NCBI GenBank assembly: GCA_036525795.1 | Contig: DATCZS010000100.1 | Coordinates: forward strand, 1 to 19,424 | Direction of reading: 5' to 3' | From: DATCZS01 sp036525795 | Lineage (GTDB): Bacteria; Actinomycetota; Acidimicrobiia; Spongiisociales; ZC4RG35 | DNA length: 19,424 nt | Shown here: piece by piece, positions 7,051 through 14,993 of the stretch | Numbering within the stretch: the stretch's first letter is position 1 | How the letters are laid out: the number at the start of each line of letters is the position of its first letter | Notes under the pieces: generated by a model | What the model was told of the DNA's origin: nothing | The model's input: the letters and a program-made list of their open reading frames with translations, nothing else | Database searches by the model: none | Made by a program: the position numbers and the translations under genes

Positions 7051-8333
7051 TGCTGCTTCCGAGACTCAAGGCTCTCGACGCCGCCGGATCCATCATCAAG
7101 GTGGGACTGGTGGGGGCGGGGCAGATGGGCGAGGGTCTGGTCGCTCAGATGGAATCGATGTTCGGGATGCGGGCGGCGGTGGTGGCCGACGTCGTACCCG
7201 GCCGTGCCGCCGAGGTCCTCGTCTCAGGCGGCGCCGCCCCCGATCAGGTGGTGGAGACCGACGACGCGGACACGGCCGTCGCCGCATTGGAGGCGGGGCG
7301 GCGGGTGGCCACCACCAACGCGTCGCTCGCCTGGACCGAGCCGGTCGACATCACCGTCGAGGCGACCGGCATCCCCGAGATCGGAGCGAGGGTGGCCTAT
7401 GGCGCGATCCTCGCCCGCAAGCACGTTCTGCAGATGAATGTCGAGACAGACGCCACCGTCGGCTACCTGCTGCGGCGCATGGCCAACGCCGCCGGCGTCG
7501 TGTACACCCTCACCGCCGGCGACGAGCCGGGCACCACGATGGAGCTCTACGACTTCGCAGTGTCGCTCGGTTTCGATGTCATCTGTGCAGGCAAGGGCAA
7601 GAACAACCCGCTCGACCGTTCGGCCAACCCCGACACGGTGGCCGCCCGCGCAGCCGAGCAGCAGATGAACCCGAAGATGCTGGCCTCGTTCGTGGACGGC
7701 ACCAAGACGATGGTCGAGATGACCTCTCTCGCCAACGCCATCGGCTTCGTGCCCGATGTCACGGGCATGCACGGACCGGAGGTCACCGCAAAGACCATCA
7801 CCGATGTGTACCGGCCGAAGGCCGAAGGCGGCATCCTCGGTTCGACGGGGGTCGTCGAATACGGCCTGGGCATCGCTCCCGGGGTGTTCGTCGTGTTCAC
7901 CACAGATCACCCGAAACTGGTGCGCGACCTCAAGTATCTCTCCATGGGCGATGGCCCCTACTGGGCTCTGTACCGCCCGTACCACCTCACCAGCCTCGAG
8001 ACGCCGATCTCGATCGCCCGCGCCGTGATCTACGGCGACACCACGGTGGCCACGGACATGCCCCCTACCGCCGAAACCGTGACCGTCGCCAAGCGGGACC
8101 TGGCCGCCGGGGAGCACATCGACGGGCTGGGCGGATTCTCGGTGTACGGCATGATCGAGCGGGCGGACGCCGCCCGGGCCGGCAACCAGCTTCCTCTCGG
8201 TCTGGCGCCCGGGTCGGTCGTGCGCAAGCCGGTCATGGCCGGCCAGACCCTCACATACGACGACGTCGAACTCGACGAGTCCCAGACCATCGTGCACCTG
8301 CGCCGTCTGCAGGACCTCGAGCTGGCGGGATGA
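7050..8333 (+). CDS. NAD(P)-dependent oxidoreductase with C-terminal SAF domain (homoserine-dehydrogenase-like)
   Basis: A 427-residue protein. A Rossmann dinucleotide fold opens near residue 16 (IIKVGLVGAGQMGEGLV), followed by the homoserine-dehydrogenase-like segment VDITVEATGIPEIGARVAYG. The middle region carries AGKGKNNPLDRSANPDT. A C-terminal SAF domain follows (TVTVAKRDLAAGEHIDGLGG through VMAGQTLTYDDVELDE), as in dehydratase and FlgA/antifreeze-like proteins. This is the COG4091-type family, often misnamed homoserine dehydrogenase or FlgA; I know of no settled substrate. It is translationally coupled to srlB (TAATG) and to the next gene (ATGA). It probably oxidises, reduces or rearranges the phosphorylated substrate delivered by the PTS in place of the missing SrlD. 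Confidence 0.85.
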   Translation: MLLPRLKALDAAGSIIKVGLVGAGQMGEGLVAQMESMFGMRAAVVADVVPGRAAEVLVSGGAAPDQVVETDDADTAVAALEAGRRVATTNASLAWTEPVDITVEATGIPEIGARVAYGAILARKHVLQMNVETDATVGYLLRRMANAAGVVYTLTAGDEPGTTMELYDFAVSLGFDVICAGKGKNNPLDRSANPDTVAARAAEQQMNPKMLASFVDGTKTMVEMTSLANAIGFVPDVTGMHGPEVTAKTITDVYRPKAEGGILGSTGVVEYGLGIAPGVFVVFTTDHPKLVRDLKYLSMGDGPYWALYRPYHLTSLETPISIARAVIYGDTTVATDMPPTAETVTVAKRDLAAGEHIDGLGGFSVYGMIERADAARAGNQLPLGLAPGSVVRKPVMAGQTLTYDDVELDESQTIVHLRRLQDLELAG

Positions 8334-8920
8334 CCGCGGTGGGGATGTGGGACCGCTGGATGCGCTCCTCCGTGGAGCGCGCCGTTCGCATGCAGCCCAA
8401 GCGGGTGCGCAAGGTGGCGGACGAGTATCTCTACGCCGCTCCCGGAGCCCGCGAGGAGATCGAGGAGATCCGGGCCGCCTGCCGGCGGCTGGTCGAGACC
8501 GGGCTCACATCGTCGTCACTGGGGAGGGTGGCGATCAGACGGACCGCGCACGCGGTCACCCAGGTCGCTCCCGGGACGGACCTGAACGCGGTGGACGCCC
8601 GCCATCTCGAGACCGCCGATCGCTCCGGAGCCGATCCGGTGGTGGAGGCGGCTGCGGCGTGCGGTGCCGCGGCACTCGCGCATCCGTCTTCACTCATGGC
8701 GCTCGCCGCCGCCGGGCGGACCCCGGAGAGGACCCTGAAGGCTCTCGCCGATCAGGCCGGTCCCATCGAGATCGTGGACGGGCCGGACCCGGGGACCGAA
8801 GGGGTGTGGGTGGTGCCCTCGCTGGGTGCCATCGCCGTGGCGGGGGACATCGGGGGGGCGGTGACGCGGCTGGAAGCCGCCGAGCGGCTGGCCCAGATCA
8901 CCCTGGCCGGGAAGGAGTAG
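8330..8920 (+). CDS. Class II aldolase/adducin-like protein lacking the metal-binding histidines
   Basis: A 196-residue protein that I recognise only by fold pattern. EEIRAACRRLVETGLTSSSL resembles the class II aldolase N-terminus. TQVAPGTDLNAVDARHLE matches the 'ITPSG...L...DL' segment. AAALAHPSSLMALAAAG occupies the HTHxxxxxALA position. GVWVVPSLGAIAVAGDIGGA with LEAAERLAQITLAG occupies the 'NHGxxxxGxxxxxA...E' end. The zinc ligands are not conserved: HTH is AHP, and NHG is SLG. It may be a catalytically altered enzyme, a partner or an effector-binding subunit. It overlaps the oxidoreductase gene by four bases and precedes HPr, so it belongs to the operon. The assignment rests on remote similarity. 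Confidence 0.6.
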   Translation: MTAVGMWDRWMRSSVERAVRMQPKRVRKVADEYLYAAPGAREEIEEIRAACRRLVETGLTSSSLGRVAIRRTAHAVTQVAPGTDLNAVDARHLETADRSGADPVVEAAAACGAAALAHPSSLMALAAAGRTPERTLKALADQAGPIEIVDGPDPGTEGVWVVPSLGAIAVAGDIGGAVTRLEAAERLAQITLAGKE

Positions 8921-8923
8921 GAA

Positions 8924-9196
8924 ATGCAGGAAGCAACGATCGTCGTCACCCATGAGGTCGGGCTCCACGCCCGCCCTGCCGCCACATTCGTCAAGACCGC
9001 CAAGGGATTCGACTCGGCGATCGTGGTGACCAACCTCACGCGAGGTTCGACCCCGGCAGACGCCAAGAGCCTCGTCCAGATCTTCAAGGCGGCGGTGGGC
9101 AAGGACCACGAGATCAAGATCACCGCAGACGGCAGCGACGAGTCCGAGGCGCTGGCCGCGCTCGTCGGGCTGATCGAGTCGAACTTCGGGGAGTGA
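8924..9196 (+). CDS. ptsH: PTS phosphocarrier protein HPr
   Basis: A 90-residue protein. His15 lies in the canonical site VGLHARPAA and takes phosphate from Enzyme I. The usual regulatory serine region appears as DAKSLVQIF, with the serine at residue 49 rather than 46 because of about three extra residues in the preceding strand/loop (NLTRGSTPA). AAGGAG lies six bases before the ATG. Three bases separate it from the aldolase-like gene, and four bases separate its stop from the ptsI GTG. Being embedded in a sugar-specific operon suggests a dedicated rather than housekeeping role. Confidence 0.96.
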   Translation: MQEATIVVTHEVGLHARPAATFVKTAKGFDSAIVVTNLTRGSTPADAKSLVQIFKAAVGKDHEIKITADGSDESEALAALVGLIESNFGE

Positions 9197-9200
9197 AGAT

Positions 9201-10919
9201 GTGCGGCGGTCCGAGGTGAGCGACCGATTCGACGGCATCGGCGCGTCCGGCGGTATCGCCATCGGGCCTGCGGTGGTGTATCGCCCCGACGTTCCCGAGG
9301 TCCGTGTCCGCGAGGTGGCCGACCCGGCGGCGGAGGCGGCTCGTCTCGAGCGGGCGGTCGCCTCGGTGCTGGAACGGCTCGGCCGACTCGAGGCGCTGGC
9401 GTCGGGTGAGGCGGGGGCGGAGGTGGCGGAGATCTTCGAGGCGCACAGGATGTTTCTCGACGATCCGTCGTTCTCGGGCGACGCGCTGGAGATGGTCCGC
9501 TCGGAGGCGATCTGTGCCGAGGCGGCGGTCGACCGAGTCACCGACCGGCTCGCCACCGAGTTCGAGGAGATCGGCGACGAGTATTTCGCCGCCCGCGCCG
9601 CCGATGTCCGCGACATCGGCACCCAGCTGGTTCGAGAGCTGCTCGGGCTCGGTCAACTCGGCTTCGGGCACCTCACGCGGCCGTCGGTGATCGCGGCACG
9701 GGACCTGACCCCTTCGGAGACGATGACGATTCCTCCGGGCATGGCGCTTGCCTTCGTGACCGAGGTCGGCAGCCCGACGTCGCACACCGCCATCCTGGCC
9801 CGCAGCCTCGGCATCCCTGCGGTGGTGGGCGTCGGCGGCGCCGAGTTCACCGACGGTGTCGTGCTGGCGGTCGATGGGGATTCCGGTTCGGTCTGGGTGG
9901 AGCCGGATGCCCAGACCGTGACGGCGCTCACCAGACGCAAGGCCGACCTCGACGCACTGGCGGACGAGGCGCAGGCACACGCCGGGGAGCCGGCCGTCAC
10001 GCGCGACGGTCGGCTGATCGAGGTGGTGGCCAACATCGGGAGCCCGGCGGATGCCTCCCGCGCCGACCGTGCCGGAGCCGAAGGCGTCGGCCTGTTCCGC
10101 ACCGAGTTCCTGTTCATCGACCGGGGTGCGCCACCCTCCGAGGAGGAGCAGTACCGCGCATACCGTGAGGTGTTCGAGACCTTCGGAACGCGACCGGTCG
10201 TGGTGCGAACACTCGATGTCGGGGGCGACAAGGAGGTGCCGGGGATCGATCAGGGCCAGGAGCTCAACCCGTTCCTCGGTGTTCGGGGGATCCGCCTGAC
10301 GCTGGCCGAGAGCGACCTGTTCCGGACGCAGTTGCGGGCGCTGCTGCGGGCGGCGGTGGGAGCCAACCTCAAGCTGATGTTCCCGATGGTGGCGACGCTG
10401 GAGGAGATCGACCGGGCCAGAGAGGCCGTGGATGCCGCCGCGGCGTCGCTCGACGCCGAGGGAGCGGAGAGGGCAGACGACTTCGAGATCGGCATCATGA
10501 TCGAGGTGCCCTCCGCCGCGGTCACCGCCGACCTGCTGGCTCCCCACGTCGACTTCTTCTCGATCGGAACCAACGATCTCACCCAGTACACCCTGGCCGT
10601 GGACCGGACCAATCCGGCGGTGGCGCCGATGGCCGACGCCCTCCATCCGGCCGTGCTCCGGCTGATCGGCTCGGTGATCGATGCAGCGCACGCCGCCGGC
10701 AAGTGGGTGGGCCTGTGTGGTGAGCTGGCGGGTGATCCCCTGGCCGCCCCGGTGCTTCTCGGGCTCGGACTGGACGAGTGGTCGATGAATCCCCCGTCCA
10801 TCGGCATGGTAAAGGCCCGCGTGCGAACCCTCTCCGGCGACGAATGCCGCAGTGTCGCGGCCCGTTGCCTGGGTGCAACGTCGGCGCGCCAGGTGCGGGA
10901 GATCCTCGAAGGCCTGTAG
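9201..10919 (+). CDS. ptsI: PTS Enzyme I, phosphoenolpyruvate-protein phosphotransferase
   Basis: A 572-residue full-length Enzyme I. The N-terminal phosphohistidine domain carries the active histidine, His195, in VGSPTSHTAILARSLGIPAV. The C-terminal PEP-binding barrel shows GVGLFRTEFLF (about 296-305), IGIMIEVPSAA, FFSIGTNDLTQYTLAVDR (about 453-469) and Cys506 in GLCGELAGDP. It autophosphorylates with PEP and phosphorylates HPr in the cytosol. The GTG at 9201 has GGGGAG seven bases upstream; GTG 9216 is an alternative. It is the last gene of the operon and is convergent with the arylamine N-acetyltransferase gene, with 51 bases between the two stops and no clear terminator hairpin. Confidence 0.97.
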   Translation: MRRSEVSDRFDGIGASGGIAIGPAVVYRPDVPEVRVREVADPAAEAARLERAVASVLERLGRLEALASGEAGAEVAEIFEAHRMFLDDPSFSGDALEMVRSEAICAEAAVDRVTDRLATEFEEIGDEYFAARAADVRDIGTQLVRELLGLGQLGFGHLTRPSVIAARDLTPSETMTIPPGMALAFVTEVGSPTSHTAILARSLGIPAVVGVGGAEFTDGVVLAVDGDSGSVWVEPDAQTVTALTRRKADLDALADEAQAHAGEPAVTRDGRLIEVVANIGSPADASRADRAGAEGVGLFRTEFLFIDRGAPPSEEEQYRAYREVFETFGTRPVVVRTLDVGGDKEVPGIDQGQELNPFLGVRGIRLTLAESDLFRTQLRALLRAAVGANLKLMFPMVATLEEIDRAREAVDAAAASLDAEGAERADDFEIGIMIEVPSAAVTADLLAPHVDFFSIGTNDLTQYTLAVDRTNPAVAPMADALHPAVLRLIGSVIDAAHAAGKWVGLCGELAGDPLAAPVLLGLGLDEWSMNPPSIGMVKARVRTLSGDECRSVAARCLGATSARQVREILEGL

Positions 10920-10970
10920 CCTCCGGCGGCACTCCTCGACGTCGGGACGGGGCGTGGTGTCGTGGTAGCG

Positions 10971-11729
10971 CTAGGGCGAGAGCCCGAACCACTCGTGGAG
11001 CGTGGCGGCCCACGACTCTGCTGCAACGGGTTCCTCGATGATCCGATTCCCCCGACGCCATCTGATGCGGTCGCTCAGGAGGGTGACGCGATCGGGACCG
11101 CCTTCGAGAAGACGCGTGCAGAACGGAGCGGCGGTCCAGTGGAGGCCGGGCACGGTCTGCAGCCGCTGCGAGGCCACCTCGAAGTCGGTGTGGTCCGCCG
11201 GCGCGACCTTGAACCGGTATTGGGGGACTGCGTCTCCGCCTGAGGCGTGTTCCCGCAGGGTCCAGTTCCCGTCGGATTCCTCGAACGAGTACGTCGCCGA
11301 CCCGCCGTCGAGTGCCACACCGGGAAGGAGGGGGAGCGGGCGGATGAATGAGTTTCCGAACCCCACGTCGACCAGGTGAGGGCCGCCGGTCTCGACGAGC
11401 AGGGCGAGGTGGTCCGGTTCCTCGGTCGGCTCGCCGTCGAAGAGGACATGACAGGCGAGAAGCGTCACCTCGAAGCCGAGGGCCTGGAGGAGCTCGGCGA
11501 ACGCACCATTCAGCTCGTAGCACCACCCGCCGCGCCGGCGGTCGACGATCTTGGCGATCGACCACTCGGGGGACGTCTGCACTCCGCGCCGGTGGAAGAC
11601 GTCGAGGTTCTCGAACGGGACGGCTGTGAGGTGTGCTCGCTGCAGATGCTCGAGGCTCTCGAGGGACGTCCCGCGGTGGGTGGCGCCGATCCGGTTCAGG
11701 TATGCGTCCACATCCATTCGACGGATCAT
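10971..11729 (-). CDS. Arylamine N-acetyltransferase (NAT)
   Basis: A 252-residue protein with the complete catalytic triad in family context: Cys70 in RRGGWCYELNGAF, His107 in EEPDHLALLV and Asp121 in LVDVGFGNSF. The N-terminus (MDVDAYLNRIG ... HLTAVPFENLDVF) is also typical. It transfers acetyl from acetyl-CoA to arylamines or hydrazines through a Cys thioester; in actinobacteria NATs can also act in acyl-transfer biosynthesis. I chose the ATG at 11729, which has GGGG five bases upstream. GTG 11765 and ATG 11717 remain possible. It lies downstream of the E2 gene on the same strand, so it may be the last cistron of that operon. Confidence 0.92.
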   Translation of the reverse strand: MIRRMDVDAYLNRIGATHRGTSLESLEHLQRAHLTAVPFENLDVFHRRGVQTSPEWSIAKIVDRRRGGWCYELNGAFAELLQALGFEVTLLACHVLFDGEPTEEPDHLALLVETGGPHLVDVGFGNSFIRPLPLLPGVALDGGSATYSFEESDGNWTLREHASGGDAVPQYRFKVAPADHTDFEVASQRLQTVPGLHWTAAPFCTRLLEGGPDRVTLLSDRIRWRRGNRIIEEPVAAESWAATLHEWFGLSP

Positions 11730-11789
11730 GCCAGCCCCAGGGACCTCTGGCGGTCGGTCCGTCACCTCACGCCGGCCGTGCCCCTCTGG

Positions 11790-13034
11790 TCAGCCGGCCT
11801 CGACGATCGAGGCGAAGTCATCCAGGAATCGGGCGCCGTCCGCCCCGTCGGCGACCCGGTGATCGACCGTCAGGCCGATCTCGCAGGTGAGCGCCGCCTT
11901 GAGGGCCCCGTCGCCGGTGGCGATGGGGCGCATCCGGATGGAGCCCGCCGACACGATCGCCGGCTGTGGCGGGAACAGCAGGGCGTTGAACCGGTCGACC
12001 CCGAGGCCGCCGAGGTTGGACAGCGTGATCGAGGCCTGTGCCAGGTCCTCGGGTCGGAGCTTGCCGGTCTTGGCCCTGTCGGCTGCCGACCGCACCGCCC
12101 GATCCGAATCCTGGGGATCGTCCGGCAGCGCCACCGTCACGACCACCAGACCCACTCCGGGGCGATCCACGGCCAGCCCGACCCGGATCTCCTCGAATGG
12201 CACCACCGTCTGACCCGCCTCGTCCCACCGAGCGTTGAGCTCGGGATGGCGTTCGAGCGCGGCGGCCAGCCCCCGGGCGAGGATCGTGGTCCAGCTCACC
12301 CCGCCGCGCCGGGCGGCCGCCCGGTCGAGCACCAGCGTCCGCCACAGCGTGAACTGGGGGATGGCGGCGCTCCGTCCCATGATCTCGGTCGTGGCCCGGC
12401 GGACCGACAGGCGTTTTGCGTCGTCTGCGGGTGCCGCCTTCGGTGTGGCCACCGTCGGAGAGGCTGCGGCGGGCGCCGCGGCCGGCGGAGCATCCGGGAA
12501 TGCGGGGACCGACGCGGCGTGGCGGCTGACGTCGCTGGGGGTGACCTGACCCCGAGCGCCGGTGGCCGGAACCAGGGCGAGGTCGATCCCGAGTTCGCGC
12601 GCCATCTTCCGGGCAGGCGGCGAGGCCGCCACGATCCCCGCGGCGGAGGGACCCGGGCTTCCAGACCCGGGACTCGAGACTCGCGACTCGAGACTCGAGA
12701 CTCGGGACTCGAGACTCGAGACTGCGGGCTCGACCGGCTGCGCCCCGGGAGCGCCACCTTCGAGGTCCAGGCCCCCGAGCAGATCCTCGCTCTCGGTCTC
12801 GATCGTGGCGAGGGCTGCACCGAGGGGGACGGCGGTGCCGGGGGACACCAGCAGCTCGCGGATCACTCCCGGGAAGGGAGCCTCGAGGTCCATGTCGACC
12901 TTGTCCGTGGACACTTCGGCGATGGGTTCGCCCTCCTGCACCGTGTCACCGGGGGAGACCTTCCACGCGAGCAGGGTCGCCTCCTCCATGGTGGCGCTCA
13001 GAGCGGGCAGGCGGACTTCGCGTGTCGAGCTCAT
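11790..13034 (-). CDS. Dihydrolipoamide acyltransferase E2 of a 2-oxo acid/acetoin dehydrogenase complex
   Basis: A 414-residue E2. Residues 1-80 are one lipoyl domain with the lipoylated lysine, Lys45, in STDKVDMDLEAP. A Ser-rich linker follows (about 101-130) containing a heptapeptide repeat. The peripheral-subunit-binding domain spans about 138-171 (ASPPARKMARELGID ... GARGQVTPSDVSRH), followed by an Ala/Pro linker. The catalytic acyltransferase domain (207-414) has the active histidine near 392 in LTVDHRVADGADG. It passes the acyl group from E1 to CoA. The ATG at 13034 overlaps the E1-beta stop by four bases (ATGA). No E3 gene is nearby. The heptamer DNA repeat in the linker is treated separately. 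Confidence 0.94.
   Translation of the reverse strand: MSSTREVRLPALSATMEEATLLAWKVSPGDTVQEGEPIAEVSTDKVDMDLEAPFPGVIRELLVSPGTAVPLGAALATIETESEDLLGGLDLEGGAPGAQPVEPAVSSLESRVSSLESRVSSPGSGSPGPSAAGIVAASPPARKMARELGIDLALVPATGARGQVTPSDVSRHAASVPAFPDAPPAAAPAAASPTVATPKAAPADDAKRLSVRRATTEIMGRSAAIPQFTLWRTLVLDRAAARRGGVSWTTILARGLAAALERHPELNARWDEAGQTVVPFEEIRVGLAVDRPGVGLVVVTVALPDDPQDSDRAVRSAADRAKTGKLRPEDLAQASITLSNLGGLGVDRFNALLFPPQPAIVSAGSIRMRPIATGDGALKAALTCEIGLTVDHRVADGADGARFLDDFASIVEAG
12664..12723. repeat. Heptanucleotide tandem repeat, unit GACTCGA, inside the E2 gene
   Basis: About eight units follow without gaps: one degenerate GACCCGG, then GACTCG followed by A, C, A, A, G, A and A, then a partial GACT. Because 7 is not a multiple of 3, the protein repeats every 21 bases as SSLESRV. 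The repeat falls exactly in the flexible linker after the lipoyl domain. Confidence 0.9.
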
Positions 13035-14026
13035 GCCTTCATCAGCTCCTTGGCGGCGTCGATCACGTCTTCGACCTGCGGGATCGCGGCCCGCTCGAGG
13101 TCGCGGGCATAGGGCATGGGGATGTCCTTGCCGCACACACGGCGCACCGGCGCCAGCAGATAGTCGAGCGCATCGGATTCGACCACCCCGGCTGCCACCT
13201 CTGCGCCCACGCCGACCGCGGTCGGGGCCTCGTGGGCGATCAGCAGGCGGCCCGTCTTCCGCACCGAGGAGCGCACCGTGTCGATGTCGAGCGGCCTGAC
13301 CGTGCGCAGGTCGATCACCTCGGCCGAGATACCCGCCTCGGCGAGGGCTTCGGCTGCCTCCAGGGCTCTCACCGTGAGGAGCGAGTAGGCGGCGAGGGTG
13401 AGATCGGTCCCTTCCCTGAGCACCTTCGCCTCGCCGATGCGCGCCGGAGTGTCCTCGATCCGGGTGCGGGCTTCGAGCGGGCCCTCCGTCTTGTACAGGA
13501 GCTTGTGCTCGAGCACGATCACCGGGTTCGGGTCGCGCACGGATGCCAGCAGCAGGTCGTGGGCGTCCTGCACGGTGGCCGGGAGCACCACCTTGAGGCC
13601 CGGGACATGGGCAAACCATGCCTCCAGGCTCTGACTGTGCTGAGCGGCCGCTCCGGTGCCGCCGCCCCCCGGGGCCCGTATCACCATCGGAACCTCGACG
13701 TGGCCTCCGTACATGAAGTGGAGCTTGGCCGCCTGGTTGACGATGGCGTCCATGGCGTTGACGATGAAATCGGAGAACTGCATCTCCACCACCGGGCGCA
13801 TCCCGGTGATGGCGGCGCCCACGGCCAGCCCGGCGATGACATCTTCGGAGATCGGGGTGTCGCGTACCCGGTCCTCTCCGAATGCGTCGACCAGCCCGTC
13901 TGTGACGCCGAACGCCCCGCCGTACACGCCGATGTCCTCTCCGGCGAGGAAGACCCGCCGGTCCTCCGCGAGCAGAAGCCGAAGAGCGGAGGCGACCGCT
14001 TTGGCGTAGGTGGTGACCTCAGGCAT
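13031..14026 (-). CDS. E1-beta subunit of a TPP-dependent 2-oxo acid/acetoin dehydrogenase
   Basis: A 331-residue transketolase-like beta subunit. Features are FLAGEDIGVYGGAFGVTDGL near residue 26, the RVRDTPISEDVIAGLAVGAA segment, the VEMQFSDFIVNAMDAIVNQA interface helix and AAQHSQSLEAWFAHVPGLKV. The C-terminal domain includes VIDLRTVRPLDIDTV. With E1-alpha it decarboxylates the substrate and reductively acylates the E2 lipoyl group. The ATG at 14026 has GGAGGGAG six bases upstream and overlaps the E1-alpha end by eight bases. The sequence reads as an acetoin/pyruvate-type enzyme rather than a branched-chain enzyme, though the family boundary is not sharp. Confidence 0.94.
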   Translation of the reverse strand: MPEVTTYAKAVASALRLLLAEDRRVFLAGEDIGVYGGAFGVTDGLVDAFGEDRVRDTPISEDVIAGLAVGAAITGMRPVVEMQFSDFIVNAMDAIVNQAAKLHFMYGGHVEVPMVIRAPGGGGTGAAAQHSQSLEAWFAHVPGLKVVLPATVQDAHDLLLASVRDPNPVIVLEHKLLYKTEGPLEARTRIEDTPARIGEAKVLREGTDLTLAAYSLLTVRALEAAEALAEAGISAEVIDLRTVRPLDIDTVRSSVRKTGRLLIAHEAPTAVGVGAEVAAGVVESDALDYLLAPVRRVCGKDIPMPYARDLERAAIPQVEDVIDAAKELMKA

Positions 14027-14993
14027 AGGCGGCTCCCTCCAGGTCGTGGGCTGTGGCGTCTGGCTGGGCGTACGCCTCGGAGATCGCATCCCGAATGGCC
14101 GTCTTGGCGTCGGCGCGGGCCGCGGCGATCTGAGAGTCGTCGAGGAGTCCGGTCGAGCGAACGTAGCCTTCGTACCGTGCCAGAGGGTCCCGGTTGGATC
14201 GCCAGTCCTCGATCTCGTGCTGGGAGCGATACAGGTTGCGATCCGACTTGGAGTGGCCTCGGTAGCGATAGGTGATCGCCTCGACCAGGCTCGAGCCGCC
14301 TCCTGCCCGGGCCCGTTCGACGGCCTCGAGGGTCTTTTCGTACACGTCGACCGCGTCGTTGCCGTCCGCCGTCAGCCCGGGCATGCCATATGCGGCTGCC
14401 CGGCGGGCGACCGATCCGCCGGCGGTCGAGCGATCCTGGGACATCGACATTCCGTACTGGTTGTTCTCGCACACCCAGATCACCGGCAGGTCCCACACGC
14501 CGGCGAGGTTGAGTGCTTCGTGGAACGACCCCTCATTGGCGGCGCCGTCGCCGAAGAAGCACACCACGACCTTCCCGGTCTTCTGCATGACCTGGGACAG
14601 GGCGGCGCCTGCCGCGATGGTCATCGAGCCGGCGACGATGCCGTTTGCGCCGAGATTGCCTTTGGCGACGTCGGCGATGTGCATGGACCCACCCCGGCCA
14701 CGGCAGTAGCCGGTGTCCTTCATCAAGAGTTCGGCCATCATCCTCATCGGATCGGCGCCGTGAGCGAGCGCATGGCCGTGGCCGCGATGGGTGGAGGTGA
14801 TGAGGTCCCCGTCCTCGAGGGCGGAGCACACGCCTTCCGCCACGGCCTCCTGGCCGATCGAGAGGTGCATGGTGCCGTGGAGGAGCCCGCGGGTGAAGAG
14901 CTCCTCGAGCCCTTCTTCGAAGGTGCGAATGGCCCACATCCCTGTGAGCACGTCCCGAGCGCCTGCCGGGTCTCTCGGATCACGCCGTGGCAT
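14019..14993 (-). CDS. E1-alpha subunit of a TPP-dependent dehydrogenase, acetoin/pyruvate type
   Basis: A 324-residue protein. LHGTMHLSIGQEAVAEGVCS (about 38-57), DLITSTHRGHGHALAHG, RGRGGSMHIADVAKGNLGAN and the TPP-binding motif FFGDGAANEGSFHEALN (147-163) are all present. The STHRGHGH and GGSMHIAD wording is that of acetoin dehydrogenase AcoA and related pyruvate dehydrogenase alpha subunits. The C-terminal half carries the phosphorylation-loop-like segment YRYRGHSKSD. The ATG at 14993 has AGGAG seven bases upstream and overlaps the end of the SorC regulator by 14 bases, so the two are translationally coupled. The substrate could be acetoin, pyruvate or an unusual 2-oxo compound from the polyol pathway. 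Confidence 0.94.
   Translation of the reverse strand: MPRRDPRDPAGARDVLTGMWAIRTFEEGLEELFTRGLLHGTMHLSIGQEAVAEGVCSALEDGDLITSTHRGHGHALAHGADPMRMMAELLMKDTGYCRGRGGSMHIADVAKGNLGANGIVAGSMTIAAGAALSQVMQKTGKVVVCFFGDGAANEGSFHEALNLAGVWDLPVIWVCENNQYGMSMSQDRSTAGGSVARRAAAYGMPGLTADGNDAVDVYEKTLEAVERARAGGGSSLVEAITYRYRGHSKSDRNLYRSQHEIEDWRSNRDPLARYEGYVRSTGLLDDSQIAAARADAKTAIRDAISEAYAQPDATAHDLEGAAYA

Noticed and set aside
11376..13112. 578-residue plus-strand reading frame containing the heptamer repeat
   Set aside because: It runs antisense to NAT and E2, both of which have catalytic motifs in place; its own sequence is Arg/Gly/Asp-rich without motifs.
13035..13619. N-terminal extension of E2
   Set aside because: The upstream part lies inside the E1-beta gene in another frame and is Arg/Pro/Gly-rich; the lipoyl domain starts right after ATG 13034, which overlaps the E1-beta stop as ATGA.
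13022..14275. Long 417-residue plus-strand reading frame
   Set aside because: It is antisense to the clearly recognised E1-beta gene, with no domain and shadow-like composition.
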